Translations under genes and position numbers: made by a program
Notes under the pieces: generated by a model
What the model was told of the DNA's origin: nothing
The model's database searches: none
Seen by the model: only the letters and a program-made list of their open reading frames with translations
Shown: positions 1-10,603 of the stretch, piece after piece
Layout: the number at the start of each line of letters is the position of its first letter
Numbering within the stretch: the first letter of the stretch is position 1
Assembly (NCBI GenBank): GCA_015698045.1
Contig: BLAL01000018.1
Location: forward strand, 1,488,001-1,552,000
Origin: Rhizophagus clarus
Taxonomy: Eukaryota > Glomeromycota > Glomeromycetes > Glomerales > Glomeraceae
DNA length: 64,000 nt
Direction of reading: 5' to 3'

Positions 1-180
1 TCTAGTAATAGTTTTATTTTTGGGTTTCAGACTTTAGATTTCGGACTCATAGTAGGTTTCGGACATAGTTTCGGATTTTGGCCAGAGTTTTGGATTTCGG
101 TCAAGAGTTTCAGTTTCGGAAAACGGTTTTCAAATACCAAAACTGACCGAAACCCGAAATCGAAACTAGGCCGAAACTAG
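1..180. repeat. Degenerate TTTCGG-rich simple repeat
   Basis: The motif TTTCGG(A) recurs about every 10-20 bases on the plus strand, and its complement CCGAAA appears in the last 50 bases, so the tract folds partly on itself. No coding potential is visible. Confidence 0.6.
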
Positions 181-200
181 GGGGATTTCGGCTACAAGTA

Positions 201-452
201 TGATTTATTAGTTTTATTTGATATATTAGATTTATTTGTTATATTTTTAAATGTATTTTATTTTGTATAAATATCTTGAATTTTCTTTTTAGTTGAAAAT
301 AGTTTTGTAAGAACGGAGTTGTAATAACAAGTTCATACAAATATTAATTAATAAAGAAACTCTTCTAACATATAAATGAACTGTCCCTTTGTAAATAGCG
401 TGTCTTGTTGATTGGACTTGAGACATATCTATTATTCTATTGTAGCCCTGTC
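201..452 (+). repeat. Left part of an inverted duplicate (partner at 8359-8642), split by a hAT element
   Basis: This sequence matches the reverse complement of 8400-8642 nearly continuously (shared stretches include the TGATTTATTAGTTTTATTTG region and a segment beginning TTGTTGATTGGACTTGAGAC). The match resumes on the far side of the hAT insertion at 3187-3240. The partner copy at 8359-8642 has no hAT and serves as an empty-site reference. Confidence 0.8.
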
Positions 453-3186
453 TAGGGATTGGAATCGATTATCATTATTAGAATCGATTTTAAAATCGAT
501 TAATCACGATTAATCGTTTCGCAAATTTCGATTCTAAGATTCGATTTTTGATAATTGATAATTGAAACTAATCGAATTTATACTTCAAAAAAATACAATT
601 TTATGGCGCAGCCATTTTGTTTAATCACGTTTTAATGAACTTTTTATTTCTATAATTTGTAATTATACTTAAAATAATAAATTTTTTTATATTTTAAATT
701 TTAATAAATTTATTCAAATAACTAATGTATATTAATGCCAATATCTACTAGAAAATTTGATACTTAAACATCATCTACCCCATATATATTAATATATTCT
801 CTATTTCTTTTTAAAAACATGAGCTGGTTAATAACAGATGAATTCAAACGGGTTCTTAGAGGAGTAACTAAGTTTTTAGCATCAGAAAAAAGCCTTTCTG
901 ATGGCACTGAAGTAGCAGGTATAGAGAGATACTTCATTGCTAGTTTGTGTAATACTGGATATTGATTTTTGTTTGTTGACCACCATAAATAAGGATCATA
1001 TTCTTCAAGAACAGGAAGTTCTACTATATCAATATAATGTTGGAATTCATCCTTTATTGGTGCAGTTTTAGAATTCTTTTTTTTCCAAAAACTACTCATT
1101 TCTGTCATTAAGTCATCTGTATCCTTATCAGCAGATGATGTAGAATTATCAATTTGTTCATTCTGTTTAAAGATCATGAACTCTTCTCTTAACTGGCTAA
1201 AAATATTATCACATTCTTCTTGAGAATTAATAAAATCTAAGCTTTTAAAGCGAGGGTCAAAAAAAGATCCTTTCAGACATAATTCTTGGAAAAAATTCCA
1301 TCTTGATGTTAAATCTTCTAATATTGCATTTCTGCAATATTTTGCATCACTAGTTTTCAATGAAGTAAATTCAGTTTCAAGTTTTTCTCTTAAATTACAT
1401 ATGCATGGATATGTAAAACCAATAGTTGGATAATTTACACCACTTAAGAGACGTGTTGCAGCTTCAAAAGGATTCAAAAGCTCCGCTATTTCTTTGATTA
1501 TTTTCCATTCATGAACTGTTGGATACAATTCTTCTAGTTTTTCACCTTCTTTATGAATATTTAAATTTGTATTACTTATTAGGGAAGCCTTTAACATTAC
1601 AACTGTTGGCTTTAAAATGACGAGTCTTTGGAAAGCATACAGAGTTGAATTCCATCGTGTATTGTTTATTTTTATAACATCAAGATAAATAAGATTTTCA
1701 ACTTCTTTTTCCAACTCATTATCATCTTGCAAAACCTCTTGCTGTCGATGTAAATACATCTGTGCTTCTTTTGACTGTTGTTTTTTCTTATCTTCTGCTA
1801 AAAAAGTAATGAGGCGCTTACATTTATCAACTAATTGTTTTATCTTATCTAACCCCTTTCCAATGCTTAGTTGGAGCGTATGGGCAGCACAAGGTATTCT
1901 TTCACCAATACCTATTTCACTACATGTTTTTTTACATTTGAACCATTATCAGTTACTAGAGCAATTATCTTTGATTCAATCTCCCATTCATAAAACAAAT
2001 CAATCAAATGTTCCTGAATTTCAGTTGCACCATGTGGATATGGTAATTCTTCCATACTGAGAAGTACTTCATATGGTTCAAAATCAGATGTTATCCAATG
2101 GGCTGTAACACCTAAATAAGGCAAATGTGCTGGTGAACTCCAGGCATCTAATGTCAAAGAGATATGCCTCACTTGTGCTAATTGATTTTTAAGTGTATTT
2201 TCTCCTATTTCAAATATTTTTGAGATCCTACTTTTAATGGTTTTAGTGCAAGGGACTTTATAACGCTTATCAAATCCTTTTATCATTCTAATAAAATCTG
2301 GATCTTCTACAACATTTAAGGGTTGTACTGTTCCAATAATAAATCCTATGACATTTTTAGTTAGAGATTCTTGTACAGAATGTTTATATGGTTTGACAAA
2401 AGGTTCAGGAGGATTTCTTAATTCTTTTTCTTCATATTTTATAGCAATCTCTTTGGTAATACCATGTGTACCTGACAAATGTGTTGCTAATGAGCTTGGA
2501 GAACCACACCATGTGAGCATTTTTTCACATCCACTAATTTGACATACAGCCTTAGTATTATCTCTATTGAGCTCAAAAAACTGCCATACCCAGCTTGTTT
2601 TTGGTCTTCTAATTTTAGTTGGTGCTTTATGCTGTTTTGATTGTTGATTAATTTCAAAAAATTCTGCTTCAATATCATCAATAGTTATATTATAAATATC
2701 AGCAGATAGTGTAGTAATATCTTGCAGTAACACATGACTGTCTTTAGCTTCATAATCAGGATCATTTTCACTTTCATCTTGTATCGTTAAATGACTGGTT
2801 TCAACCTCATGGATTGAGTCATCTTCACTCTCTTCTATTACATCCTGTGCTATATTTTCTTTTTCTACTGTTGCTTCTTCAGCCATCTGTTCCATTTGTT
2901 TACGTTTACTTCGTGTAGTAGTTGCCATTTTTTTTTTTAAAGAAAAAGTTTTAAAGTGTGGAAATTTTTACGGTATTAGCAGAAATAAAGGGTAAATGAT
3001 CGGCATAATAACTTGATTTAAAACTAATTTTTTAGTGTAACAGATAAATTTGATGATGGAAACTACTTCTATTATCAATACTGTGCCACAATAAGTAAAT
3101 TCAATTTTTATTCGATAATCGATTTGAAATCGATTCTTATCGATTTTTGATAAATTCGATTATCGTAAAATCGATTCCAATCCCTA
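453..3186 (-). mobile_element. hAT-superfamily DNA transposon, complete with TIRs and TSD
   Basis: The element is 2,734 bp. Its ends are perfect 18-bp inverted repeats, TAGGGATTGGAATCGATT at 453-470 and the complement ending at 3186, followed inside by repeated AATCGATT subterminal motifs on both sides. It is flanked by the 8-bp direct repeat GCCCTGTC at 445-452 and 3187-3194, the target-site duplication length known for hAT elements. It carries one transposase gene on the minus strand. Perfect TIRs and TSD suggest fairly recent insertion even though the transposase is broken. The uninterrupted paralogous site lies near 8405-8450 on the opposite strand. Confidence 0.93.
764..2928 (-). pseudogene. 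hAT transposase with BED zinc finger, one frameshift
   Basis: The N-terminal part (2928 to about 1930) encodes an acidic/basic leader, then a BED-type zinc finger around residues 113-155 with C129, C134, H150 and H155 and aromatic residues before the first cysteine. The RNase H-like core begins after that (the motif LTLDAWSS followed later by LVTDNGSNVKK). The C-terminal part (frame open down to 764) ends with the hATC dimerisation region: the PATSVPSERLFSDA motif, then TPLRTRLNSS. The two halves lie in different frames. The shift maps to a run of seven T at 1927-1933 (A on the coding strand), and one extra or missing base there would rejoin them. The intervening 1760-1911 is open in the C-terminal frame. 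Combined length (over 700 residues) fits hAT transposases. The gene is probably inactive unless the homopolymer is an assembly error. Confidence 0.9.
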
Positions 3187-3242
3187 GCCCTGTCTCCAAG
3201 TCATAGTTACCTGATCGATGAATTGACCAGAGTAACACCGGC
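3187..3242 (+). repeat. Right part of the inverted duplicate interrupted by the hAT element
   Basis: It begins with the second GCCCTGTC target duplication and continues the match to the reverse complement of 8365-8420 (CTCCAAGTCATAGTTACCTG and so on). The similarity stops after AACACC, where the partner continues into coding sequence. Confidence 0.8.
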
Positions 3243-5142
3243 TTCAGATTGATATATAAATAATTATTCTGATTACCATTCCGTTTAAAACCGCAGTACA
3301 GAAAATTACCACAATTTTGTTTCCAAAGTCCATAAGAACTGTGGTAGATGTTCTCTTTAATCTGTGATTTGATCGTTTAAGCCACAGATTATAGAGAATC
3401 GATCACCATAAAACCCAAGTTTTTTTTTTTAAAAACTCGATCATAATTCATCTCTCTAAAATCTTCACAGTATTATTTTTTTTTACGAACAAAAATAGTA
3501 TCACCGCCAATGTTTACAAAAATGGGACATAATAATTTGAGTATATTACACGAGAAATCACTTAATGATCATTTCATTTCAAGTGGAAACTAAATATTGC
3601 CAAAAGACAAACTGTTTTGCAATAGCCTCTTTAGAGTATATGTGTCAACGATATTTGCATCTACCCAATTATGACGCCTCCTAATAAACAATAGATAGAC
3701 ATCATTATTTGTGACCAGGAATATCTCCATGAAGTTGTACAAAATGTAGTATACAAACAATACCGACCTTTCACAAACGCCCCATAACTTCGTACAATAG
3801 TTATCCCGTAGAATAACTTACAATTCATTAAGAAAATATGGTAATAACATAAGCGTGGGCTTTACTTAGTCTCGAACCCTGCCTCTAGAACTAGTTATCG
3901 TCCACGTGTGTGAAGAGTTAAAAAATGCATGGTTGACAGCAAGGTGTTTATCTTCTAGGTGGAGCCTCATTTCACGAATCTAGGTGACAAGGCGGGAGGT
4001 AACTGTTGACCTATTCAACAAAAACATCGTACAGAATTCTTATTTTAAATAGCAGGATGTAAGGGATATTAATATCTTATCATTCAGTAATTCTGTGGTT
4101 TTACAGTTCATCCCTCGTTGGACAGAAATTTTGTCAGTAAGTTGGCATATGTTTTAGTCATATCGGGGTGCACAACAATCATTGACAATGGAAACGAATT
4201 CACTCAAAGCATCCTCATAGTATTATGTGTAGATTAATAGTGTAACAATTGAACGGTCTTGCTTACAATCAAGAATGCGTCTGACCACGTGGATACCATA
4301 CGGATTTGAATCTTGGGCGTGGTTTTTGGTAGTGTGTGTTGGTTTATGCAGTGACAAATAGAGATCAGGCCACTAAAAAAAACAAAGTCGCTGAGATAAA
4401 TATAAATTGCGCGTTCCCGCAATCACGTGTTCAGCGACAAATATTTGTCACATCCCATTGGTTAACATAATAAACCACGCCCACAAAACTGACGTGCATT
4501 ACACATCGTCATGGAACTCGAAAACTTTGTAACTTTAAATTCTATCGGCTCAGGATGGACTTGAGACTTATCTATGACATGTTCTACAATGCTAGGAAAA
4601 AATATAGATCGACCTGATTATTTAAAGCCAAGCTTTTTTGCCCTATCGTTCCTTTTTATAGATAAGTTTGATTGTGTGTATGAATTGGATAATTATAGTA
4701 ATTTTGCCACCATAGTGACGTAGCTCTTTCACCAGTTTGATATTTATTTTTCAAGGAAACATAGCAAAAGCTTAGAGAGTTCCCCAACATTTCAAAGCCT
4801 GCTAAGCCACCATTATATAATTGATAACGTAACGCTATGTGACATGTCAAGATGATGTAGCTCATTCACAGCACGTAGCAAACATCAGATGCTCTCATCT
4901 TTCCAAAGCTTGCCACTGTACAACGTAATAACGGGCCACGATTTAATTTTGTAGCCTAAGCATCAATAATTTTTTTAAATGAGAGAATTCTTCCTGAGTA
5001 ACTATCCAGACTTATGACTTCGCAAAACATTAAGCCTCTATACCGATTTTTACATGTATAAATTCGGCTTTATATTCGAAACAGAAAAAAATTTCTTCTC
5101 TACAGAAAAAAAAAAAAAAGTAAAAATCAACTGAAAATCAAA
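3243..5142. other. No gene recognised
   Basis: A+T-rich sequence with only short spurious reading frames. Base composition is slightly more balanced around 3840-4520. I see no tRNA, no conserved domain and no clear repeat. The last ~100 bases (TATA-like TATAAATT near 5057, then an A-rich leader) are probably the promoter and 5' leader of the secreted-protein gene that follows. Confidence 0.5.
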
Positions 5143-5619
5143 ATGAGATTAAACTTCCTTTTGCTCCTTTTAATCGTTTTTACTGCTGTTGCTTTAAGTC
5201 AAGAATTACCTTGTCGAGTGGAAATTCAATCACTCAACCCTCCTCTTCCTATTCCTCCTCGTATTGCTCTTTTCTTGACATCAGATAGCAAAAACAATGT
5301 TATTTTAAGCCTTCAAGGTCGTAACTGGACAACTGTTCCTTGTGCTAGTGCTCTTTGCCCTGAAGGAGGTAGTTCCATCGATAGTGTTCATGGCGAGTCC
5401 GTTCAATTCAATGGTCTTAACCAACCACTCACTATTGCAAAAACTCGTAAAGATTCTTCCCAATGTTGGCATTTCCAAGGAAATGCAAATTCTGTATCCA
5501 TTATTTCCTGCAAAAACAAAAATGCAATTGCAACAGGAGTTGGAGTTGGGTTGAAAGTCCTGGCTCGGGTGCGTTTGCTGGGCTCTAGACAGCAGTGGGC
5601 ATTTCATAAAACGTTATAA
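5143..5619 (+). CDS. Small secreted cysteine-containing protein (candidate effector)
   Basis: 158 residues, single exon. Residues 1-19 form a clear signal peptide (basic MRLN start, a run of leucines, small residues before the likely cut at S19/Q20). The mature chain has five cysteines (24, 67, 72, 108, 123) and one possible N-glycosylation site (NWT at 61). A proline-rich stretch lies near residues 33-40. The end, QQWAFHK, faintly recalls the closing strand of beta-trefoil lectins, but I cannot assign a fold. A TATA-like box lies about 85 bp upstream and AATAAA at about 5709 is a plausible poly(A) signal. It stands alone with no neighbour on the same strand. Secretion is well supported; a role as a symbiotic effector is inference from size and signal peptide only. 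Confidence 0.8.
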   Translation: MRLNFLLLLLIVFTAVALSQELPCRVEIQSLNPPLPIPPRIALFLTSDSKNNVILSLQGRNWTTVPCASALCPEGGSSIDSVHGESVQFNGLNQPLTIAKTRKDSSQCWHFQGNANSVSIISCKNKNAIATGVGVGLKVLARVRLLGSRQQWAFHKTL

Positions 5620-7477
5620 CAAATATATGTAATAGTTTTGTATATGGTGTACAGTATATAGCGTGGATGTTGTATAGTATAAATATATATGTTGTACAGT
5701 ATAAATCAATAAATTTTATTACTAACTTGAAATTTTAAACTGCCAATCTAACTGAGAACAATAATCTTGTTTTTGTCAAGAAAAAGTTTAATAAGATGAT
5801 TGCAAGAATAGTAATATTCTTATATTTATTCCAAAGAACTTGGTAATCGACATTCAATTTTCTGCCAACAAAAAATCATCATTCAGATTGGTTATTATAT
5901 GCAATTATATGCTTTAAGTATGTTTATACTGTATAAATTGTTATACTATGACAGTTTATTACACATGCAATTTTATACCTATGCTTCACCACATACTTAC
6001 CAGGCAAACCTTATTTTAGTTATAAATTCTTCCGGAAATACAAAAGTTCATCCTTAAAGTAGATCTCTTATGATGATTATCACAATGAATAAGCAACGGT
6101 CTCTGACAATCATTGCAATTTTACTTCATATTCTGAAAAATAAGACAGGAATAAGATGAATGAACACGTTCTTAACTATATTTTTTGGTCACGAACTCAC
6201 GGTATATCATAGACTCATTGTAACATTTTTACTTCGAACAAAAAGATATGGAAAGAATTTATTCCTGTTTCTTTCCAAGTGTTATGGCATAATTTGCTTC
6301 TTGATCCACGTCGATTTACGATAATACCTGACGATGTATGTCGGATGAATTGCCGGATGATAGTTAAGTGCTGATTAGTGTCGATTGGTCGAGATAGGTG
6401 ACGATCGAATTGTATATCAGATATAGGATTCATTTATATTATATTTATATTTTGTTTTCTATGTTTAAATAACATTATATATTATTGTTCTTAATTTATA
6501 ACAATCAGTAGTAATTCCGTTTTTGTTAATTCACGCAGTGGCTCCATGTTGCTTGTGGTATCAAATTTTGATAGATTGTTGGAGTATTCTTGACGATTCT
6601 GGATATTGGATTATTAGAAGTCATTGAAATACTAAATTGGAAAGGTATAAATAATTTCAAAAACAACCCAGAACTAATCTATTCTGTTACCATTGTACCA
6701 GTGAAGAACAATTGGTAACACAAGCAGCTTCAGTTATGTTGGGACGAATAGTTTAGATCATTTCTTCAGTGTTCTTCTTCAGGAAACATTTGAATACAAT
6801 AAGACCAGTATTTGTATTCTGAATTGCTAATATTATTAAAAATAGTACTATAGAATAAATTGTAGCCACTCAGTATATTATGTAACTTTAATGACTTCAG
6901 TTTGTCCATGAAAATTGGAGAGGACCAAATCCCTCTTATTTGTGTATTTCCACTAAGGAACCCATCAAACACAATTTAGTCAATATGTGTTCAGTTTATT
7001 TCATCGACAATTACCAAAAATCCACCGAATTTTTAATCTTTTTTACTATTAATAACATCCCCACGACCATTAATATAGAATCTATTTATATTTAATCATG
7101 AAAATAACATAGTCACAATTATTAAAGTGAAAATACAATTATGTTTTGTGTAGAATTTTATTATAAATATACACATTAAAGAAATGTTTGATCTGTTTTC
7201 TTATAAAGTGAGATGATAAAATTTCTCTAATAAAGAAGCGTTTTCAATGAACTCCACCCAAATTTTTTTTAACAAATACTGTATTCTCAATTTTTTATTT
7301 ATTAATTAATTATTAGTATTATGTGATTATACGTTAAATATAAATATTTGTATTTAATGTTTATTAAATTATAAAATAATATAAAATTAATAATATAAAA
7401 AAAAAAAAAAAAAAAAAAATACAAAAAAGAACATTAAATGATTTTATTGTAAAATGTTATTTTATTTAGCATTTGTT
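5620..7477. other. 3' flank and non-coding sequence, no gene recognised
   Basis: Just after the secreted-protein gene the 3' region repeats TGTACAGTATA-like words three times (5645-5705). The rest is A+T-rich with no frame showing a recognisable domain. A 23-base A run lies at 7397-7419. Confidence 0.5.
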
Positions 7478-7595
7478 GGTAAAATAATTGTTGGTGAAAT
7501 GGCGGTAAAACAATTGTAGGTAAAATGATCTTGTTGGTGAAATCACTGTCGGTAAGTTGAATGTCAGTGAAATGATTTTTGACGAAATCAATGAT
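7478..7595 (+). repeat. Degenerate ~15-bp minisatellite, GTTGGTGAAATGATT type
   Basis: Seven to eight imperfect copies of a unit close to GTTGGTAAAATGATT / GTCGGTGAAATCACT follow one another. The same unit appears again at 45525-45625, so this is a dispersed minisatellite family. Confidence 0.7.
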
Positions 7596-7972
7596 ATGAG
7601 TATTATAAGTTATTATTCTTTCTATATCTGAAATATTATGCTAATCGATTTTATGATACTAGAATACGATATATGATTCAATGTGATTTTTTATTAATGC
7701 AGGGAAACGATTTGATAGATCATTAAAGAAAATAAAGATTATCCGTAAGATATACTTTGTCTACCAACCCAATTCTGCATTATATTTATACTTGTTTGTT
7801 AAAATCCACATATTGAATAAAAAAATAATTACATGAGAAAAATATATTTTGAAAGTATGGTCAATAGAATAAACATGCGAAAAAATTTCGTTAAAAAATT
7901 TTTTATTAATATATGAATGCATAGAATCCATAGATGATAAAAAAGACAACGTCTAAAATGTAAAGTAGTGAA

Positions 7973-8440
7973 TCAAAATGGATTATTAATCGAACCCACT
8001 CCCTGTACCCTTATATTTTTACATATATTGTTTTGTGGATGACAGCTATTTCCACATGGTAAATTAGAACGTCCACACGCACAATTATAGATACATTCTT
8101 TTTTACAATTACAATGACTAGTTTTATCTGATGTAGAATGTGACCCTTCTCCTGTAAACGTTTCAGTCGATATAGATCGTGACGCTTCTCCAGAAATAAC
8201 TGATAACATTCTATGTGACGACAATTTGGTTACACTTTCAGAACTCAAATTGATTTTCAGAACATATTGCTTGACTCTATCTCTAATCCAGGGTAATACA
8301 ATTTGAGCTTCATTATCATTAGTAGTAGCATATTTCTGCTTTTCATAGCCATCATACAATTGTGCTGGTGTTACTCTGGTCAGTTCGTCGATCAGGTAAC
8401 TATGACTTGGAGACAGGGATGCAATAGATATGTCTCAAGT
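7973..8440 (-). pseudogene. C-terminal fragment of a mobile-element-type protein with a cysteine-rich CXC-like tail
   Basis: The open frame reads from about 8440 down to 7973. It begins with a stretch ending RVTPAQLYDGYEKQKYAT and finishes with a cysteine cluster, CNCKKECIYNCACG then CGNSCHP, i.e. CxCx3Cx3CxC...Cx3CHP. Similar CXC-type tails occur at the end of retrotransposon integrase/KRAB-A-domain-2-like proteins; this assignment is from memory. Upstream the frame meets a stop in the repeat copy at 8400-8470 and no integrase core is present, so I call it a fragment. The 5' portion is shared with the inverted duplicate at 201-3242, where the similarity ends just before the YDGYEK stretch. 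Confidence 0.5.
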
Positions 8441-8642
8441 CCAATCAACAAGACACACTATTCACAAAGGTATAAGGTAAAAGAGTTTATTTATTAATTA
8501 TATGAACTTGTTATTATAACTTTGTTATTATACTCTCTGATATTTTTCAACTAAAAAGAAATTTCAGGATATTTATACAAAATAAAATATATTTAAAAAT
8601 ATAACAAATAAATCTAATATATCAAATAAAACTAATAAATCA
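8359..8642 (-). repeat. Intact copy of the inverted duplicate (empty hAT site)
   Basis: The reverse complement matches 201-452 plus 3187-3242. At the position of the hAT target it reads a single CCCTGTCTCCAAG junction with no insertion. The sides differ by scattered substitutions and small indels, so the duplication is older than the hAT insertion. Confidence 0.8.
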
Positions 8643-8735
8643 AATAAATAAAATAAATCAATTAAATCAAATAAATCAGATAAATCAAATAAAACTGATA
8701 TATCAAATAAATCGGAAATATCAAAAATAACAGGC
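8640..8735 (+). repeat. AAATCAAATAAAT low-complexity array
   Basis: Tandem imperfect copies of AAATCAAAT/AAATAAATC over about 95 bases, grading into the flanking repeat copy. Confidence 0.7.
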
Positions 8736-8791
8736 TATGATGGCTTTGGCTTAGGCGGCTCTATATACTTTGCCACAATGTCACGTGATTA

Positions 8792-10603
8792 CTACGCCAA
8801 CACTGGTACGACAAAAACAAATCTAATATTACCGTTCCTTGCTAATTTGTTTTGAACCTTTTTCAGCCCGATCATTTTGATAGAATGTTTCTTAGTAGTA
8901 GTCATCTGTAAGAGAATATTGGGAAGGATAATTGCGTCGATTGCTGGAAAAGTTTTATCAAGTGGTTGACAATAAAATCCACCTTTGATATCATCAATCT
9001 CAGAAAATAAATGAGAATTGAGCTTTTCAAAATTGATGTCACGTTCAACCCCTGTATCTAAAGAACGACATTGGAAAATTCCTCCATTCTGCAAAATTCG
9101 GTGAGCAATCTGCTCAAAAAAACAGCCTAAGACTGGATCACTTTTTCCTCCATCCAAGACTGCATCAATGTTTCTACACAAATCATTTATTATCGTTGCT
9201 TTTAGATTAATAGTCACCTTTTTACCCACATAGTCCGATGCAAATTTTATAGTTGATTTTGTATAAGGTACCCCTTCATCGATGTACTCAATTTTTTCAT
9301 TGGATCCATCATGATTTCTTGCACCGTCCTCGATTGGGAGATTTGTATAGATATGGACTATTTTGTGACTAATGATATCTGTACTATCACTTCCTCCAAT
9401 GTATTTAAGCATACTTACATCGCATAATTCAATTGCTTTTTCAAGCTCATTTAAAGTATCTGGGTTGTTAGCACTCTCCAAAATGTAACGAGGGACCCCT
9501 CCCCACTTTTGGTATAACTCCAAAACTCTCTCTTTAGAAAGATGATCGAAAAATTTAGCTCTACATTCATCAATTTCTTCCCAAGACCAAACAGGCATAA
9601 ACAGTATAGTTGGAATACGTTTGTCAAATGCAGTATAATGACTCTTACATGGTGAGCAGATTAGTATTGTCTTGGCTGTAGAATGGGTTGGTGTTTTTCC
9701 ATCCACAATATACCAGACTTCTTGCTTATATAGATAACTTTGAATTTCTTCATTGTCAAGTATCGAGTGAAGATAAGAAACTTTTTCTTGACTAAATAAA
9801 ATAACAACGTTTATCATACTATAATCCTCATATATAACCGTTCTATCATTTTGTGCAAGAATATAAAGTAGATAATAACCAAAAAAGGTTTTTCCAATTT
9901 CAGGATTTCCTGTGATGTACAGATTTCTTACATCACGATCCAAAGCGATATCAAGTAGGTGATCGTAACAATCACGAATGTAGAAACCATAAGGTTTATC
10001 ATCTAATCCAAAAAATTTATAATGATGCCCATTATCAAACATGAAAAGAGACTTATTGTTATCGATATAATAACTCTCGCCCTTTAAGGCCTGCCAAAAA
10101 TTTTTCAGAGCTACTTCATTCTCTCCAGGCTCTAATGTATGAGACATAAGTAAATGTTCAAAATTACATCACGCGTTCACCGTGTTGAATATTTATTACG
10201 ACTCACTTACCAGCAACGGCATTTTTTTTAATTGAGCCAGTTCTTCTTTTAAAGAATTATTGGAAAGAAAAGCACAAGAATAAGTAAGTATTCGGTATTA
10301 TTGGTGAAAATGACATGGTGTGGGTGAGAATGTTCGCTTACCTCCTTGAATCTCTTTAATCAACCTTTCGATTTTTTTTGCTGGCCCACCTGGTATACCC
10401 CACATTTCAAAATCCACAGCAGTTAAATCAAGAAAAGAATCACCATCAACTTGTTGAGTCTCAGTGATAGTATTTATGTGAACATCAATATTCTTCAGCC
10501 TCGCTTTCAAAAATTTGTTAAGTCGTTCAGTACTCCATCCTTTCACCGCTTCAATAGTTAGATCAGATACAGCACCAGTTGAGGAACCTGCAACGTTAGA
10601 CAT
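8792..10603 (-). CDS. SAM domain fused by splicing to a crinkler/RHS-like P-loop NTPase
   Basis: Proposed three-exon gene of 544 residues: exon 1 10603-10342, a 35-bp micro-exon 10245-10211 (donor GTAAGT, acceptor AAAAG) and exon 3 10129-8792; the phases join in frame. Exon 1 encodes a SAM domain (residues ~16-87; VKGWSTERLNKFLK, VDGDSFLDLT, WGIPGGPAKKIERLIKEI). Exon 3 encodes a P-loop NTPase with Walker A GNPEIGKT (about residues 173-180), Walker B VWYIVD ending at D242, then a C-terminal region with an AIDAI...LLQMT pattern recalling the nuclease-like ends of crinkler and RHS proteins. The usual catalytic lysine of a PD-(D/E)xK motif is not obvious there. The LFLAK-type crinkler N-terminus is absent and the SAM domain takes its place. 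No signal peptide is seen in the spliced protein. An alternative is two genes, with the NTPase starting at the ATG at 10147. A role in host-directed effector biology or in NTP-dependent nuclear work is inference. Confidence 0.75.

Noticed and set aside
3840..3920. A TCTCGAACCCTGC word resembling a tRNA B-box on the minus strand
   Set aside because: No T-stem pairing, no acceptor stem and no A-box at the right spacing; not a tRNA.
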